From assembly GCA_944390765.1 (NCBI GenBank), contig CALXQM010000018.1, forward strand, positions 1-64,000: 64,000 bases of DNA. Reading direction: 5' to 3'. This DNA comes from an uncultured Alphaproteobacteria bacterium. Lineage in GTDB: Bacteria; Pseudomonadota; Alphaproteobacteria; UBA3830. Of the stretch, positions 45,897 to 53,997 are shown piece after piece. A program made the position numbers and the translations under genes. The notes below the pieces were generated by a model. The model was not told where the DNA came from. It did no database searches and saw only the letters and a program-made list of their open reading frames with translations. Within the stretch, counting starts at the first letter, position 1. Each line of letters opens with the position of its first letter.

Positions 45897-46370
45897 ATGT
45901 TTAAATTATTTATGTGTTTTTTGATTTTGATTAGCCGGTTTAGTGTGGATTGTATGGAATCGCATATAGCATGTGTTAATTTAATAAATTCTACAAATGA
46001 AAAAGTAAGATTGACTTACATAAAATCTCCATTAGATATTTCGAAAATTACAAAAACAGAAAAAGATTGGGATGGTAAAGCTATCGAGATTGATCCTGGA
46101 AAGCCTATTATGCTTTTAGAAGCATTTTCAGATTTTAACCAGTTTGGAATGGGTGAAAATGAAACAGAAATGTGTAAAATAAATGTAGAATATGAAGAGA
46201 CTTTAGTTGCTACTATATGTTTGATATGTTCAATGTATTCTCCTTGTCCATTTTTTGATTTTAAGAATGTTAGTAATAGATTTGGTGTATTTTTGTATAA
46301 AAAGGAGCCTATAGGTGGCGGATTAACTACATTCAAAATAGCTAACTTAAGTAGGAATATACATCCTTAA
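45897..46370 (+). CDS. Small exported Cys-rich protein
   Basis: 157 residues. An AGGAGGG site precedes the ATG. The signal peptide is MFKLFMCFLILISRFSVDC. The mature part is mainly beta-like with six cysteines, including CLICSMYSPC, so disulfides are likely in the periplasm. It has ends like NLINSTNEKVRLTY and GGLTTFKIANLS, perhaps an immunoglobulin-like or jellyroll small domain. No family is recognised. It is the second member of an exported pair with 44613-45875. Confidence 0.7.
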   Translation: MFKLFMCFLILISRFSVDCMESHIACVNLINSTNEKVRLTYIKSPLDISKITKTEKDWDGKAIEIDPGKPIMLLEAFSDFNQFGMGENETEMCKINVEYEETLVATICLICSMYSPCPFFDFKNVSNRFGVFLYKKEPIGGGLTTFKIANLSRNIHP

Positions 46371-46633
46371 AATAATTTAATAAACACAATATAATGATAA
46401 AGAATTTTGTGATTTTCTTTATAGTTGTTGTATTAGCAATATGTAGAGTTTGTTACATTTATTGTAAGATCATTCATATGATGATAAAAAGGATGTGAAT
46501 ACTGTAGATCTTTACATTCATTTTACTCACTTAGAGCAACATATAGAGAAAAAGATCTCTTAAAATGATAAAAAACCCAAAATAAAAATAAACACTTTTA
46601 AAATCAATCTAAAAACTTATAAACTTAAAAATA

Positions 46634-48490
46634 TCAAATTATCGGAACTTTACATTTTTCTTGAATTAAATGTAATGCTTCATCTATTGTCAAAGAGTCT
46701 TGTTTCCCATCACTATATCTAATGGTTAAGCTACGATTTGTTACTTCATTAGCTCCTATAATTGCTATAATTTGAACTTTAGAAACAATATGACTACGTA
46801 TTTTATATGAAATTTTTTCTGCGCGAGTATCTAATTCAGCACGAATACCTGACTGCAAAAATTTATTGTAAACTTCCTTAGCATATTCATCAAATTCATT
46901 AGTAATAGTAGCAAATACTATTTGAACAGGGCTTAACCATAAAGGCAGACGACCAGCATAATTTTCTAATAAAATACCAATAAATCTTTCTAAAGAACCC
47001 AATACAGCTCTATGTAACATAATAGGATGATGTTTCTCTCCATCTTCTCCTATATAATAAGCACCTAATCTCTCTGGTAATTGGAAATCAACTTGTAATG
47101 TTCCGCATTGCCATTCTCTACCAAGCTTATCTTTTAGAGAGAACTCTAATTTAGGTCCATAAAATGCACCTTCTCCTTTATTTAAAGTATAAGACAGACC
47201 CGCTTCAGCTGTGGCTTCCTTTAACAATTTTTCAGAAATATCCCAGATTTCATCAGAACCCGTTCTTTTTTCTGGACGATCTGAAAATTTTACACTAAAT
47301 GTATCAAATCCTAAATCTTTATAAATTTTTGATAATAGCTTACAGAATTTTTTTGTTTCTGTATTTATCTGATCTGGCGTGCAAAAAATATGCGCATCAT
47401 CTTGTGTAAATCCTCTTACACGCATTGTTCCGTATAATGATCCAGATGGTTCATTGCGATGACAATACCCAAACTCTGCTAACCTCAAAGGCAAATCACG
47501 ATAACTTTTAATTCCTTGCTTAAATATTTGTACTGCTCCTGGGCAATTCATAGGTTTTACAGCTAAAATACGTTCTTCTGATTCGGCTATAAACATATTT
47601 TCACGATATTTATCCCAATGACCTGAAGCTTCCCATAATGTTCTATCTAACAATTGTGGGGTACACACCTCAAAATAACCATCTTTTATGATACAATTAT
47701 GGATATAATTTTTTAAAACATTGTATAAAATCCACCCTTTTGGATGCCAAAAAATACATCCTGGAGATTCTTCTTGCATATGGAATAAATCCATATCCTT
47801 AGCTATTTTTCTATGATCTCTTTTTTCTGCTTCTTCTAAATTATGTATATAATTATCCAATTCTTCCTTAGTTAACCAAGATGTAGCATATATTCTTTGT
47901 AACATTTCTTTTTTAGAATCACCGCGCCAATAAGCACCTGCAACTTTCATAATTTTAAAATAATTTGTTGCATATCCCGTTTTAGGTAGGTGAGGACCTC
48001 TACATAGATCAAAAAATTTATCTTCATGCCTATATATACTAACAGTATCTAAATTGAGATCAGTAATTAATTCTAGTTTGAATTTGTCATTAGCAAACAT
48101 GGATAACGCTTCAGTTTTTGTAATATCCTCTCGAATAATTTTATAATCGGCCTTTATAATTTCCCTCATTTTCTTTTCTATTTTTTCAAAATCATTTGGA
48201 ACAAACTGATGTTCACAAGAAACATCATAATAGAAACCATTTTCTATGACAGGACCGATTGCTAACTGCGTAGATGGCCATAATTCTTTAATTGCCTGAG
48301 CCATTATATGAGCTGTAGTATGCCTAAAAATTGCTAAAGCTTTCGGATGATTTTTATTAATAAATTCTACATTGGATTCAAGTGGAATTATAGATGATAA
48401 ATCCATCTCTTTATTATCTACTAACATTGCAATGGCTTTTTTTTCTTCTCTTTTTTTAGCTAAATCAAATCCAGAAATCATTTCAGACAT
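46634..48490 (-). CDS. thrS: Threonyl-tRNA synthetase with shortened N-terminus
   Basis: 618 residues. The editing domain has HTTAHIMAQ (HxxxH) and the class II core has VKPMNCPGAV (zinc Cys), RNEPSGSLYGTMRVRGFTQDDAHIF (zinc His and motif 2 region), and HRAVLGSLERFIG (motif 3). The C-terminal anticodon domain is complete (VQIIAIIGANEV). A TAGGAG site six bases before the ATG firmly sets the start. Compared with usual ThrRS, the first 15-20 residues of the TGS domain are missing, so that domain is reduced or altered. Confidence 0.95.
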   Translation of the reverse strand: MSEMISGFDLAKKREEKKAIAMLVDNKEMDLSSIIPLESNVEFINKNHPKALAIFRHTTAHIMAQAIKELWPSTQLAIGPVIENGFYYDVSCEHQFVPNDFEKIEKKMREIIKADYKIIREDITKTEALSMFANDKFKLELITDLNLDTVSIYRHEDKFFDLCRGPHLPKTGYATNYFKIMKVAGAYWRGDSKKEMLQRIYATSWLTKEELDNYIHNLEEAEKRDHRKIAKDMDLFHMQEESPGCIFWHPKGWILYNVLKNYIHNCIIKDGYFEVCTPQLLDRTLWEASGHWDKYRENMFIAESEERILAVKPMNCPGAVQIFKQGIKSYRDLPLRLAEFGYCHRNEPSGSLYGTMRVRGFTQDDAHIFCTPDQINTETKKFCKLLSKIYKDLGFDTFSVKFSDRPEKRTGSDEIWDISEKLLKEATAEAGLSYTLNKGEGAFYGPKLEFSLKDKLGREWQCGTLQVDFQLPERLGAYYIGEDGEKHHPIMLHRAVLGSLERFIGILLENYAGRLPLWLSPVQIVFATITNEFDEYAKEVYNKFLQSGIRAELDTRAEKISYKIRSHIVSKVQIIAIIGANEVTNRSLTIRYSDGKQDSLTIDEALHLIQEKCKVPII

Positions 48491-48716
48491 AAAACTCTCC
48501 TAAAAGCGATACAGCTATTATATAAAGATAAAATAAAATTATCTATTAATATATTACAATTTGTTATTAAAGATTTTTTGTAAAGTTTGTATTTATAACC
48601 TCCTTCTATAATAGATAAATAAAATGTAATTAGAATATAATAAATAATATTATATTGATACTTGAGGAAAGTTTTGGGATGTTTTGGATTATTAAAAATT
48701 TCCGAAAACTAAAAAA

Positions 48717-48792
48717 TGGCGTCCCTAACGAGATTCGAACTCGTGTTGCCGCCGTGAAAGGGCGATGTCCTAGGCCTCTAGACGATAGGGAC
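48717..48792 (-). tRNA. tRNA-Glu (anticodon TTC)
   Basis: 76 bases with encoded CCA. On the minus strand acceptor GTCCCTA pairs with TAGGGAC, then G and CCA. The anticodon loop CTTTCAC gives TTC. The T arm is ACGAG-TTCGAAT-CTCGT. The D loop TCTAGAGGCCTAGG is typical of tRNA-Glu. Confidence 0.96.
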
Positions 48793-48970
48793 AATGTGAG
48801 GATACTAGCATCTTATACGTAATATGTCAATCAATATAGTTTAACAAAATACGTCGACATAATGATATAATGTTAATATATTTACTAATCTAATAAAATC
48901 ACTCAAAATTTTAATTAGAAAAAAATGATTGAATATTTATGAAAATTATAGGGTGCAATATAATAATAAA

Positions 48971-49441
48971 ATGATTTATTCTAAATGTTATAAAACGATT
49001 TTAGGTGATATTACTTTTTTATCTAACGATAAATATTTACTCAAATTACAATTTGGAAATTTTCCTCGAGAAACATCTAGCAGTTCTCTTATATTAGATA
49101 ATGCATATGCTCAACTAAATGAATATTTAATTGGAAGAAGGAAATATTTTGATATTCCATTCTTAATCGAAGGAAGTAGTTTTCAAGAGAAAGTTCTCAC
49201 AGAACTGTGTAAAATTCCTTATGGTGAAGTGTGTTCTTACAAAGAAATAGCAAAAAGAATAAATAATGAAAAAGCTTATAGAGCCATTGGCTTGGCTAAC
49301 AATAAAAATCCACTCCCCATTATTATTCCTTGCCATCGTGTAATTGGGAGTAACGGGAAATTAGTAGGATATGCTGGTGGACTTCATATAAAACAGTTTC
49401 TTTTAAATTTAGAACAGCGCTTTATGAAAAAATATTTTTAA
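48971..49441 (+). CDS. ogt: Methylated-DNA-protein cysteine methyltransferase
   Basis: About 156 residues from the ATG at 48971, whose N-terminus (YSKCYKTILGDITFLSNDK) fits the family; a TTG at 48929 would add 14. The active site is IIIPCHRVIGSNGKLVGYAGG, in which Cys takes alkyl groups from O6-alkylguanine. SFQEKVLTELCKIPYGEVCSYKEIA is the helix-turn-helix entry. It is a suicide repair protein. No clear ribosome site helps the start choice. It overlaps the end of gpsA by 20 bases, tail to tail. Confidence 0.88.
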   Translation: MIYSKCYKTILGDITFLSNDKYLLKLQFGNFPRETSSSSLILDNAYAQLNEYLIGRRKYFDIPFLIEGSSFQEKVLTELCKIPYGEVCSYKEIAKRINNEKAYRAIGLANNKNPLPIIIPCHRVIGSNGKLVGYAGGLHIKQFLLNLEQRFMKKYF

Positions 49442-50375
49442 TAAAACTATCGATAGATATATTTTCATAAACAAATTTATAAATATTTGAAAATATATTT
49501 GCATCTATGTTCTTACATATAATTGGAATCATCTTTAAAGCATCAACTCCTTCAATAGTACCTCCTGTCCAATTATAAACTGTTCCTCCTTGTGACAAAT
49601 GTTTACCGAAAGACATATTACGAGATTGTAAACTTTTACATGTCAAAATTATATCTCCAATAGCACCAACTTTATATATAGTATTTGGATTACCACCATT
49701 TATAATTATTATATTTTTCATTTCTTCTATTCCTAAAGAAATAATACTAGCTATAGCGCTATTACCTAAATCTTTTCCGGATAAAATTCCACAACATATC
49801 GCTAAAACATTTTTTAATGCTCCAACTAATGACAAACCTATAGGGTCATCTATTGCTAGAACTTTTAATGTATTCGTTGTTATTTTTTCTGCTATTGTTT
49901 TAGCTAAATTTAAAGAATTTGCTGCAATATTAACAATAGCCGGCTTATTTGTAGCAATTTCCATAGCAAATGATGGACCGGAAAATACTGCTATTGGATT
50001 TTTTAGATTAGTTTCAAATAATCGAAATAATAGCTGATGTTTTTCTAAATCAAATCCTTTTGAGCAAATCACAATAGGAACAGTGATTTTAATTTTTCTT
50101 AGTGAATCTAAAACATAAGAATTAAATTTGGCGGGAACGGCTATAAATACTAATTGAGCATCAATTATATCATTATAAGAATTACTAACTAAAATATTAT
50201 TATTTAACTTTATATCTGGAAGAGAAACTAAATTTTTATGGAATTCATTAATAGATTTTAATATATCATGATTTGGCTCAATTATTTTAACTGTTTTAGA
50301 AACCTGACTAAAACAATTAGCTAATGCTGTCCCATAACATCCGCCACCTATTATAGCAATACTTTCATTTTTCAT
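49422..50375 (-). CDS. gpsA: Glycerol-3-phosphate dehydrogenase [NAD(P)+]
   Basis: 317 residues. It makes sn-glycerol-3-phosphate for phospholipid synthesis. The N-terminal Rossmann motif reads IIGGGCYGTALANCFS, where Gly-Gly-Gly-Cys-Tyr replaces the common GAGSWG. SGPSFAMEIA, GALKNVLAICCGILSG with the active Lys, and GDIILTCKSLQSRN follow in order. A GGATGG site precedes the ATG. The downstream end overlaps ogt. It is the second gene after the MATE exporter on this strand. Confidence 0.93.
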   Translation of the reverse strand: MKNESIAIIGGGCYGTALANCFSQVSKTVKIIEPNHDILKSINEFHKNLVSLPDIKLNNNILVSNSYNDIIDAQLVFIAVPAKFNSYVLDSLRKIKITVPIVICSKGFDLEKHQLLFRLFETNLKNPIAVFSGPSFAMEIATNKPAIVNIAANSLNLAKTIAEKITTNTLKVLAIDDPIGLSLVGALKNVLAICCGILSGKDLGNSAIASIISLGIEEMKNIIIINGGNPNTIYKVGAIGDIILTCKSLQSRNMSFGKHLSQGGTVYNWTGGTIEGVDALKMIPIICKNIDANIFSNIYKFVYENISIDSFIKNIFS

Positions 50376-50423
50376 TTTCCATCCTCAAATCAAACAGAAT
50401 TATGATAACATAAGAAGTATTTA

Positions 50424-51761
50424 TTAAATAATACGTTTAAACCATTTTTTTTGTTTATATCGATAATAAATTATAGTAACATTTATCAATTGAGAAGTGC
50501 ATATTAGTACATAAATTGGAATGATAGAATTCAATCTATTTGTGAAGAACAATATAAGTGTAGGAATGACAGCGATTATCCATAAAGAAGATATTTCTAA
50601 AAACATTGGAAATTTCGTATCTCCGCCAGCATTTAATACACCACAAATCAGATAATACATTCCATCCAGCAATAAAGTAAACCATATAAGAACCATCAGA
50701 GACGATAACTCACTACGTAAATATGCTGTATTATCATTGACATCGATTACAAAATTCAAAATAAAATCTTGATAAAAAATTAACGGAATAGAAAAAACAA
50801 TGAATAAACAAATGTTACTTTTTAAAAATAACATTAATAGATTTTCAATTTCCTTTTGTAAACCTTTACCAATCAAATTTGAGCTAAGGGCAGTTAAAGA
50901 GCGAGCACATCCTTGTGCACAAAAAATAAAAAACATCCATAATAAAACCCCAATTGATTCGCATGTGGCGAGTTCTCTTGAAGTTTTGGAAAAACATATC
51001 ATCATTAACAGCCATCCTATTTGAGAAGTAATCATTCCCATAGAGAGCGGGAAGCCTACTTTTATACAATTACAAAATAGCTTAAGCCTGAATTTATAAT
51101 CTAATGTTCCATATTTCTCACGATAATTTTTCTTTAAAAAAATTGTAGCAAAGCTAATAATAAAGAATATTTCTCCCATAATAGTAGCATAAGCAGCTCC
51201 TTTTGCTCCCATGGCAGGAATAATATCATTTACTCCAAAGATTAGAATAAAATCCAAGAAACAATTTATTATATTTCCTAAAAAGAATACCATTATAACT
51301 ACTGTACTCTTTCCTCTACCTATAAAAAATGCAGCTAATGCAGAAGAAAGAGCAGGAAGCCAACCGAATATTAATAATGGACTAAGATAATTTACTCCTT
51401 CATTAAAATATATTGGTGGAAATAGACCTAAGTGATCACAAAAATAGCCTAGAGGTACAAAAAATATGATTAATATAAGACTGAAATAGATCATTTGCCA
51501 AACAGGACGACCTATCTTTAAATATTCTTTTGCTCCATTGTATTGTCCAACAAATATATTAGCTACTTGAGTAATACCTATTCCTAAAAATAATGTAATT
51601 GAAGAAAAACTACCCCCGAGAGCAGCTGCATTCATAGAGTCAAGAGAATATTTTGTTAAAAAAAGTCTATCAACAGTAAACATTAAATTCATTACCAATA
51701 CATTTAAAACCATTGGTATAGTAAATTTAATAATCTCTTTTATAGAATATCCGTATGTCAT
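50424..51761 (-). CDS. MATE family efflux transporter
   Basis: 445 residues with about 12 membrane helices in two related halves. The first half starts EIIKFTIPMVLNVLVMNLMF, and GLFPPIYFNEGVNYLSPLLI is a typical MATE periplasmic loop region. The family exports cationic drugs or metabolites by Na+ or H+ antiport. The C-terminus ends in basic residues (YYRYKQKKWFKRII). Substrate cannot be read. It lies 48 bases upstream of gpsA on the same strand. Confidence 0.88.
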   Translation of the reverse strand: MTYGYSIKEIIKFTIPMVLNVLVMNLMFTVDRLFLTKYSLDSMNAAALGGSFSSITLFLGIGITQVANIFVGQYNGAKEYLKIGRPVWQMIYFSLILIIFFVPLGYFCDHLGLFPPIYFNEGVNYLSPLLIFGWLPALSSALAAFFIGRGKSTVVIMVFFLGNIINCFLDFILIFGVNDIIPAMGAKGAAYATIMGEIFFIISFATIFLKKNYREKYGTLDYKFRLKLFCNCIKVGFPLSMGMITSQIGWLLMMICFSKTSRELATCESIGVLLWMFFIFCAQGCARSLTALSSNLIGKGLQKEIENLLMLFLKSNICLFIVFSIPLIFYQDFILNFVIDVNDNTAYLRSELSSLMVLIWFTLLLDGMYYLICGVLNAGGDTKFPMFLEISSLWIIAVIPTLILFFTNRLNSIIPIYVLICTSQLINVTIIYYRYKQKKWFKRII

Positions 51762-51867
51762 AATACTTTCAAAAATTTGTTATTAAATCGAATTATATAA
51801 TGAATAATGTTTATTATTGTATAATACAATACTTATATTAACAAGACTCGTATTTATATTAGGATAT

Positions 51868-52182
51868 ATGGAATATAATCCTTATCATGAAGGTTTTATT
51901 GCCTGGAAGAATGATGCGGATTATTTAGTAAGTAATACCTTTTTAGAAAAAAGTCTTTCTCCAGAAAGTTTAGAAGAATGTAAATCTGATTTCCAATTAT
52001 GGGCTGATACTAGTAAATGTATAATTCTTGAATATGACTGGTCTAGAGAAGATGGAATAATGGCTATTGCTTATTTAGAAGAAATGCAAAGATTTTATAA
52101 CCAGAAATTAGATAATAATTTATACAATTCTGATTTTATAGGATCAATTCCTGCAGAGTTGAGTAAACTTTTAAATATATAA
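51868..52182 (+). CDS. Small acidic hypothetical protein
   Basis: About 104 residues from the ATG at 51868 with AGGA three bases upstream; the open frame extends to a TTG at 51817 that would add a short hydrophobic lead, so the start and any export are uncertain. The protein is helical, rich in Glu, Leu and Tyr, with two cysteines and four tryptophans (for example IAWKNDADYL and LWADTSKC). No family is recognised. It stands alone, divergent from the MATE gene. Confidence 0.5.
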   Translation: MEYNPYHEGFIAWKNDADYLVSNTFLEKSLSPESLEECKSDFQLWADTSKCIILEYDWSREDGIMAIAYLEEMQRFYNQKLDNNLYNSDFIGSIPAELSKLLNI

Positions 52183-52324
52183 AAAGATAATACTGGATCT
52201 GAATATAGTGAATAGTTTTTGTATTGTCAGTTACTATATTTTATGAAGTTATTACAAATGAAAAAAGTTATTGAAAATTTAGAAAATGAGAATCTCGTTA
52301 TTCTAAATAATTATCCATTCCTAA

Positions 52325-52416
52325 CGTCATTCTGAGCGAGAGCAACGAGCGTGAGAATCTATTTACATATTTCCATCGTACTACTATCAACATCATCACA
52401 TTGATTACCACATGAC
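52325..52416 (-). repeat. Palindromic repeat, inverted diverged copy 5
   Basis: CGTCATTCTGAGCGAG at the left is the reverse complement of the right end of the copies at 31-32 kb, and GATTACCACATGAC at the right is that of their left end. It lies in the 350-base gap before the glycosyltransferase, which otherwise shows nothing except a ribosome site. Confidence 0.75.
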
Positions 52417-52532
52417 AAGCAGAAAAGGTGGAGTCTATATGACTCCGTGTAGTGATGCTAATGAAAAATCTTTGTAATCTATTTATTTTTTTTTAATAGT
52501 TATGTGATGTTATATCTTAAGGAGGTTCCTTA

Positions 52533-53492
52533 ATGGTATATGAGCACTTTAATAGTGAAACTACAGTAAAAATTCCAAAAATAGCTATACTTATACCATG
52601 CTATAATGAACATACTACTATAGCTACTGTAGTAAAAAATTTTCGTTATATTTTACCATCCGCTAAAATATATGTATATGATAACTGTTCTACAGATAAT
52701 ACATACATAGAAGCAAAAAATGCTGGAGCAATAGTTAAAACAGCCAAAAAAAGAGGGAAGGGTAATGTAGTTAGAAAAATGTTTGCTGATATCGATGCAG
52801 ATTTATATTTAATAGTTGATGGAGATAATACTTATGATGCAAATGATGCGGTGAAAATGTTGGATATCATTCATTATGAACATGTTGATATGGTGATAGC
52901 ATCGCGTCAAGATAAATCAGAAAAAGCCTATCCAATAGGGCATAGATTAGGAAATAAGATATTTAATAAAATACTGCATATTTTATTTGCAAGTGAATTT
53001 CATGATATTTTTTCTGGTTATAGGGCATTTTCCAGACGTTTTGTAAAAACATTTCCAATAACATCGGATGGATTCGAGATAGAAGCAGAATTGTCTATTC
53101 ATGCGATTAGCTTAGGATTACCTTGTGTGGAAATAAAATCCAATTATTACGAACGTCCGCCGAATTCTATTAGTAAATTGAATACAATATATGATGGATT
53201 TACAATTTTATTTAGTATTTTTCGTTTATTAAAAGAAAATAGACCATTGCTCTTTTTTGGCTGTATATCTTTTTTCTTTTTTCTTTTTTCAATTTTTCTT
53301 AGCTTCCCAATTTTTCAAACATACATACAAACAGGTTTAGTACCTAGAATACCAACAGCAATACTTTCTCTAGGAACGATGTTAGTTTCACTACTTACTT
53401 TAACTTGTGGATTAATTTTAAATAGTCTCACAAAAACAAGATTAGAAATAAAAAAGCTACACTATTTATCTATCGGTTCTGATATAAAATAA
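52533..53492 (+). CDS. Family 2 glycosyltransferase with membrane tail
   Basis: 319 residues. An AAGGAGG site eight bases upstream supports the ATG. The GT-A domain (15-215) starts IAILIPCYNEHTTIATVV and has YDNCSTDNT and the nucleotide-metal motif VDGDNTYDANDA, where Asp-Gly-Asp stands for DxD, then SGYRAFSRRF. It resembles polyprenyl-phosphate sugar transferases (DPM1/ArnC type). Two C-terminal helices (about 235-252 and 270-298) anchor it in the membrane. It probably transfers a sugar to undecaprenyl phosphate or LPS; the donor is unknown. tRNA-Lys follows. Confidence 0.85.
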   Translation: MVYEHFNSETTVKIPKIAILIPCYNEHTTIATVVKNFRYILPSAKIYVYDNCSTDNTYIEAKNAGAIVKTAKKRGKGNVVRKMFADIDADLYLIVDGDNTYDANDAVKMLDIIHYEHVDMVIASRQDKSEKAYPIGHRLGNKIFNKILHILFASEFHDIFSGYRAFSRRFVKTFPITSDGFEIEAELSIHAISLGLPCVEIKSNYYERPPNSISKLNTIYDGFTILFSIFRLLKENRPLLFFGCISFFFFLFSIFLSFPIFQTYIQTGLVPRIPTAILSLGTMLVSLLTLTCGLILNSLTKTRLEIKKLHYLSIGSDIK

Positions 53493-53520
53493 GATTTTCA
53501 ATAAAATTTAATGATTACTA

Positions 53521-53549
53521 TTGCTTTATTGTCTTATATCTTATATCAT
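53521..53549 (+). promoter_or_regulatory. Candidate promoter for tRNA-Lys
   Basis: TTGCTT at 53521-53526 and TATCAT at 53544-53549 are 17 bases apart; the tRNA starts 16 bases after the second box. Confidence 0.3.
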
Positions 53550-53564
53550 AAAACCACTTTGTAA

Positions 53565-53640
53565 GGGCAATTAGCTCAGTTGGTAGAGCACCTGACTTTT
53601 AATCAGGGTGTCGCAGGTTCGAATCCTGCATTGCCCACCA
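53565..53640 (+). tRNA. tRNA-Lys (anticodon TTT)
   Basis: 76 bases with encoded CCA. Acceptor GGGCAAT pairs with ATTGCCC, then A and CCA. The anticodon loop CTTTTAA gives TTT. The D arm GCTCAGTTGGTAGAGC and T loop TTCGAAT are canonical. Confidence 0.98.
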
Positions 53641-53664
53641 CTTGGGAACCAAGGGCTGTTTTTT
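53641..53664 (+). terminator. Possible terminator after tRNA-Lys
   Basis: CTTGG at 53641-53645 pairs with CCAAG at 53649-53653 over a GAA loop, followed by GGCTG and a run of six T. The stem is short. The rest of the 357-base gap to the UvrA-like gene holds nothing recognisable. Confidence 0.45.
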
Positions 53665-53997
53665 GTATTTGCATAGTTATGGTATTGCTTTTGAAGCTTA
53701 CTGTAACAGATGGTCTATGAGGTCATCATAATATTGAAATATTTATATTCTCCAAATCGTAAAATATCTCTCTAAATACCTTAAAATTTTCCTTGTCATA
53801 TGCAATTGGAAAAATCTCTAGTATACTTCGTAGATAATGATATAATTCAATATTGTTAAATACTGCAAAAATGTTATACAATTTTTAATTGGCATAGCAA
53901 AGAATATGAAGAATATAAAGGATAAGGCAAATTACAGAGCCTTGGGAAATAATGAAAAATTCAAATTTTTTTCTTTCCAGCAACATAATACAAAAAA

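Noticed and set aside
46394-46498. 34-residue reading frame with one hydrophobic helix (MIKNFVIFFIVVVLAICRVC start)
   Set aside because: No ribosome site and no supporting context; the AT-rich gap gives such frames by chance.
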